DNA of 64,000 bases. Source: Saprospira sp. CCB-QB6 (lineage in GTDB: Bacteria; Bacteroidota; Bacteroidia; Chitinophagales; Saprospiraceae). Every line of letters starts with the position of its first letter. Position 1 is the stretch's first letter. The stretch is from positions 1,877,501 to 1,941,500 of the forward strand of contig NZ_CP116808.1 in assembly GCF_028464065.1 (NCBI RefSeq), read 5' to 3'. A model generated the notes under the pieces. The model was not told the origin of the DNA, made no database searches, and worked only from the letters and a program-made list of their open reading frames with translations. This document shows, piece after piece, positions 62,107 through 64,000 of the stretch. The translations under genes were made by a program, and so were the position numbers.

Positions 62107-63222
62107 ATGGCAACAAAAAAAGATGCTGCAGCCCTAGAGGGCAAGAAAAAGGCCCTACAGGCTACCTTAGATCGCTTGACAAAGACCTATGGTAAAGGGA
62201 GTGTAATGAAGTTGGGCGATGCTCCTATGGTAGAAGTAGAAGCAATTTCTACTGGTTCAATTGGTTTGGATGTCGCTTTGGGCACCAATGGTTTTGCCAA
62301 AGGGCGTATTGTAGAGATTTATGGACCAGAATCTTCTGGTAAAACGACTATTGCCATTCATGCCATTGCAGAATGTCAAAAGGCTGGAGGTATTGCCGCT
62401 TTTGTAGATGCAGAGCATGCTTTTGATCGCTATTATGCTCAAAAATTGGGGGTAGATGTAGACGAATTGGTATTTGCTCAGCCTGATTATGGAGAGCAAG
62501 CTTTGGAAATTGCCGAGAATTTGATTCGCTCTGGCGCCATTGATATTTTGGTTGTGGATTCAGTAGCTGCACTTGTTCCTCGCTCAGAGATTGAAGGCGA
62601 TATGGGAGATTCTAAAATGGGTCTTCAAGCGCGCTTGATGTCTCAAGCCATGCGTAAATTGACTAGTGCCATCGGTAAAACGAATTGTTGCTGTATTTTC
62701 ATCAACCAGCTGCGGGAAAAAATCGGGGTAATGTTCGGTAACCCAGAAACCACAACGGGGGGTAATGCTTTGAAATTCTACGCTTCTCAGCGTTTGGATA
62801 TTCGTCGCTCTGGAGCAGCCATTAAAGACCGTGAGGGCAACGTAGTGGGTAACCACGTTAAGGTGAAGGTCGTCAAAAATAAATTGGCTCCTCCCTTCCG
62901 CATTGCCCAATTTGACATCATGTATGGAGAAGGTGTTTCTAAAACAGGAGAACTAGTTGATATGGGCGCTGAATTTGACATCTTGAGCAAAAGCGGTGCT
63001 TGGTACGGCTATGGGGGGACAAAAATTGCCCAAGGCCGCGAAGCTGCCAAGCAATTTATGATGGATAATCCTGAGGTAGCCCTAGAAATTGAAGAAAAAA
63101 TCAAAGCGCACCTTTTTGGTAATCCTCAAGAAGAACCAGAAGATGTAGAAGAAACTACAGCAGAAGCTGATGATGCTGAAGAAACAACAAGCAAACGCGG
63201 CCGCAAAAAAGCCGATGCTTAA
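62107..63222 (+). CDS. recA: Recombinase RecA
   Basis: 371 residues from ATG 62107 (an upstream in-frame extension is not RecA-like). Walker [10 protein letters not shown], Walker [21 protein letters not shown], loop 1/2 region [38 protein letters not shown] and [18 protein letters not shown]. Strand-exchange protein and SOS coprotease. The C-terminus has a long acidic tail ([18 protein letters not shown]) then a basic end ([10 protein letters not shown]). No obvious SOS box upstream. Confidence 0.98.
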   Translation: MATKKDAAALEGKKKALQATLDRLTKTYGKGSVMKLGDAPMVEVEAISTGSIGLDVALGTNGFAKGRIVEIYGPESSGKTTIAIHAIAECQKAGGIAAFVDAEHAFDRYYAQKLGVDVDELVFAQPDYGEQALEIAENLIRSGAIDILVVDSVAALVPRSEIEGDMGDSKMGLQARLMSQAMRKLTSAIGKTNCCCIFINQLREKIGVMFGNPETTTGGNALKFYASQRLDIRRSGAAIKDREGNVVGNHVKVKVVKNKLAPPFRIAQFDIMYGEGVSKTGELVDMGAEFDILSKSGAWYGYGGTKIAQGREAAKQFMMDNPEVALEIEEKIKAHLFGNPQEEPEDVEETTAEADDAEETTSKRGRKKADA

Positions 63223-63400
63223 TCAAATACCCTTTTTTGTCTAAAATGCAAAGCCAGAGAATCCCTTGGCTCTCGACGCAAAGTCTGCGGTTTCTTTTTG
63301 TATTTTTAGCCAGTAGCTGCCTCTTCGCCTAGCGGAGGGGTAGTTTTTTTTTGTGGGCATATAGAAAAGCTGTACTTTCAATCAGAAAACCACAACATCA

Positions 63401-64000
63401 ATGAGAATCTTACTTTTTACTGGAAAAGGAGGCGTGGGCAAAACGAGTAGCGCTGCAGCTACCGCTTTGGCCGCTGCCGCCCAAGGATATAGAACATTAG
63501 TGGTCTCTACAGACCCCGCTCACAGCCTTTCAGATGCTTTAGACCAAGAGCTGGCTCCAGAACCCAAAGCTGTTGCCCCTAATTTATGGGCCCAGGAATT
63601 TGATGTCTATTATTCCATGAAAAAACATTGGGATAATATGCGCAACCTCATGCTGACGGTCTTTCGCTGGCGAGGGGTTAAAAATATTGTAGCTGAGGAG
63701 CTTTCTGTTTTGCCTGGAATGGAAGAAGCCTCTGCTTTTTTATGGATTGAGCAGCATTATCGCGAAGGTAAATATGATGTTCTCATTATTGACTCCGCCC
63801 CCACTGGAGAAACCTTGAGTTTACTCTCTTTACCTCAAGTTATGCAATCTTGGGTAAATAAAGCCGTTCCTAAGTTTGCTATCAAAACTGCTGGGAAGTT
63901 TTTGCGCAAAGCCTCTGGAGTTCCTTTAGATAAAGGCTTTGAAGAACTTGAAGAGCTCTTTGAAAAATTAGAGCAGGTTCAAAAAATCATGCTTAATCCC
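63401..64000 (+). CDS. ArsA/GET3-family ATPase, 5-prime part (cut by window edge)
   Basis: 200 codons from ATG 63401, open to the right edge. N-terminus MRILLFTGKGGVGKTSSAAA is the deviant Walker A of ArsA/GET3 ATPases; STDPAHSLSDAL and the switch region IDSAPTGETLSLLSLP follow at the expected places. GET3 homologues handle tail-anchored proteins, ArsA powers arsenite efflux; a bacterial member without arsenic genes nearby cannot be assigned. The gap 63223-63400 to recA contains only a weak hairpin and no gene. Confidence 0.9.
   Translation, partial: MRILLFTGKGGVGKTSSAAATALAAAAQGYRTLVVSTDPAHSLSDALDQELAPEPKAVAPNLWAQEFDVYYSMKKHWDNMRNLMLTVFRWRGVKNIVAEELSVLPGMEEASAFLWIEQHYREGKYDVLIIDSAPTGETLSLLSLPQVMQSWVNKAVPKFAIKTAGKFLRKASGVPLDKGFEELEELFEKLEQVQKIMLNP

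Noticed and set aside
63240-63310. recA terminator
   Set aside because: Only weak, short and imperfect stems are visible (AGCCAGAG.., CGC..GCG), not enough to call.

Overview
The window looks like chromosomal DNA of a Bacteroidota bacterium, most likely a Saprospira-like member of the Saprospiria; the species is inference. Reasons: a type IX secretion C-terminal sorting domain, a TonB-dependent receptor with an N-terminal carboxypeptidase-like domain, a DUF4175 giant coiled-coil protein, paired SurA-like proteins, an isolated atpD-atpC pair, and -7 elements of the form TAnnTTTG. Nearly all genes are housekeeping or envelope genes. I see no CRISPR array, prophage, transposase or rRNA operon.

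Layout. 1-9 kb: DMT permease, two SurA-like periplasmic folding proteins, feoA-feoB, asnS, a FemAB-like protein. 9-25 kb: small lipoprotein, NlpC/P60 hydrolase with an odd N-terminus, FMN reductase, UPF0173 hydrolase, TonB receptor and beta-helix lipoprotein, DUF4175 protein, a flippase-like membrane protein coupled to ruvC, der, pfkA. 25-38.8 kb: LOG protein, M1 peptidase, secreted TPR-CHAT protease, atpD-atpC, cydA-cydB. 39-45.5 kb: a roughly 1 kb inverted duplication (two copies of a secreted-protein gene) flanking a UvrD-type helicase-nuclease, then a lipoprotein whose first codon appears to be ATA. 45.7-57.5 kb: sodium:solute symporter, TPR protein, nucleoid-associated protein, HEAT-cyclophilin lipoprotein, gamma-carbonic anhydrase, T9SS lectin, queD, lipoprotein, sucD, DivIC. 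57.5-64 kb: FAH hydrolase, a probable small structured RNA, a CAU-anticodon tRNA, HAD phosphatase, prohibitin-like protein, coaE, hemD, recA and the first 200 codons of an ArsA/GET3-like ATPase cut by the right edge.

The most striking non-coding feature is a family of about 24 GC-rich mosaic repeats of 110-250 bp in the gaps between genes. Each has invariant blocks (a TTTTGGGGC end, GCTCG(C/G)..CTCGGCCCTGC, GGTCTG(G/C)) separated by segments that differ between copies but remain self-complementary. One end is often within 20 bases of a stop codon or just behind a terminator. This pattern suggests selection for a folded RNA or single-stranded DNA. They generate many false ORFs and falsely extend real ones (CHAT protein, DivIC, the 55-kb lipoprotein); starts were corrected accordingly. 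Several apparent starts are TTG codons upstream of a better ATG, and I moved those as well.
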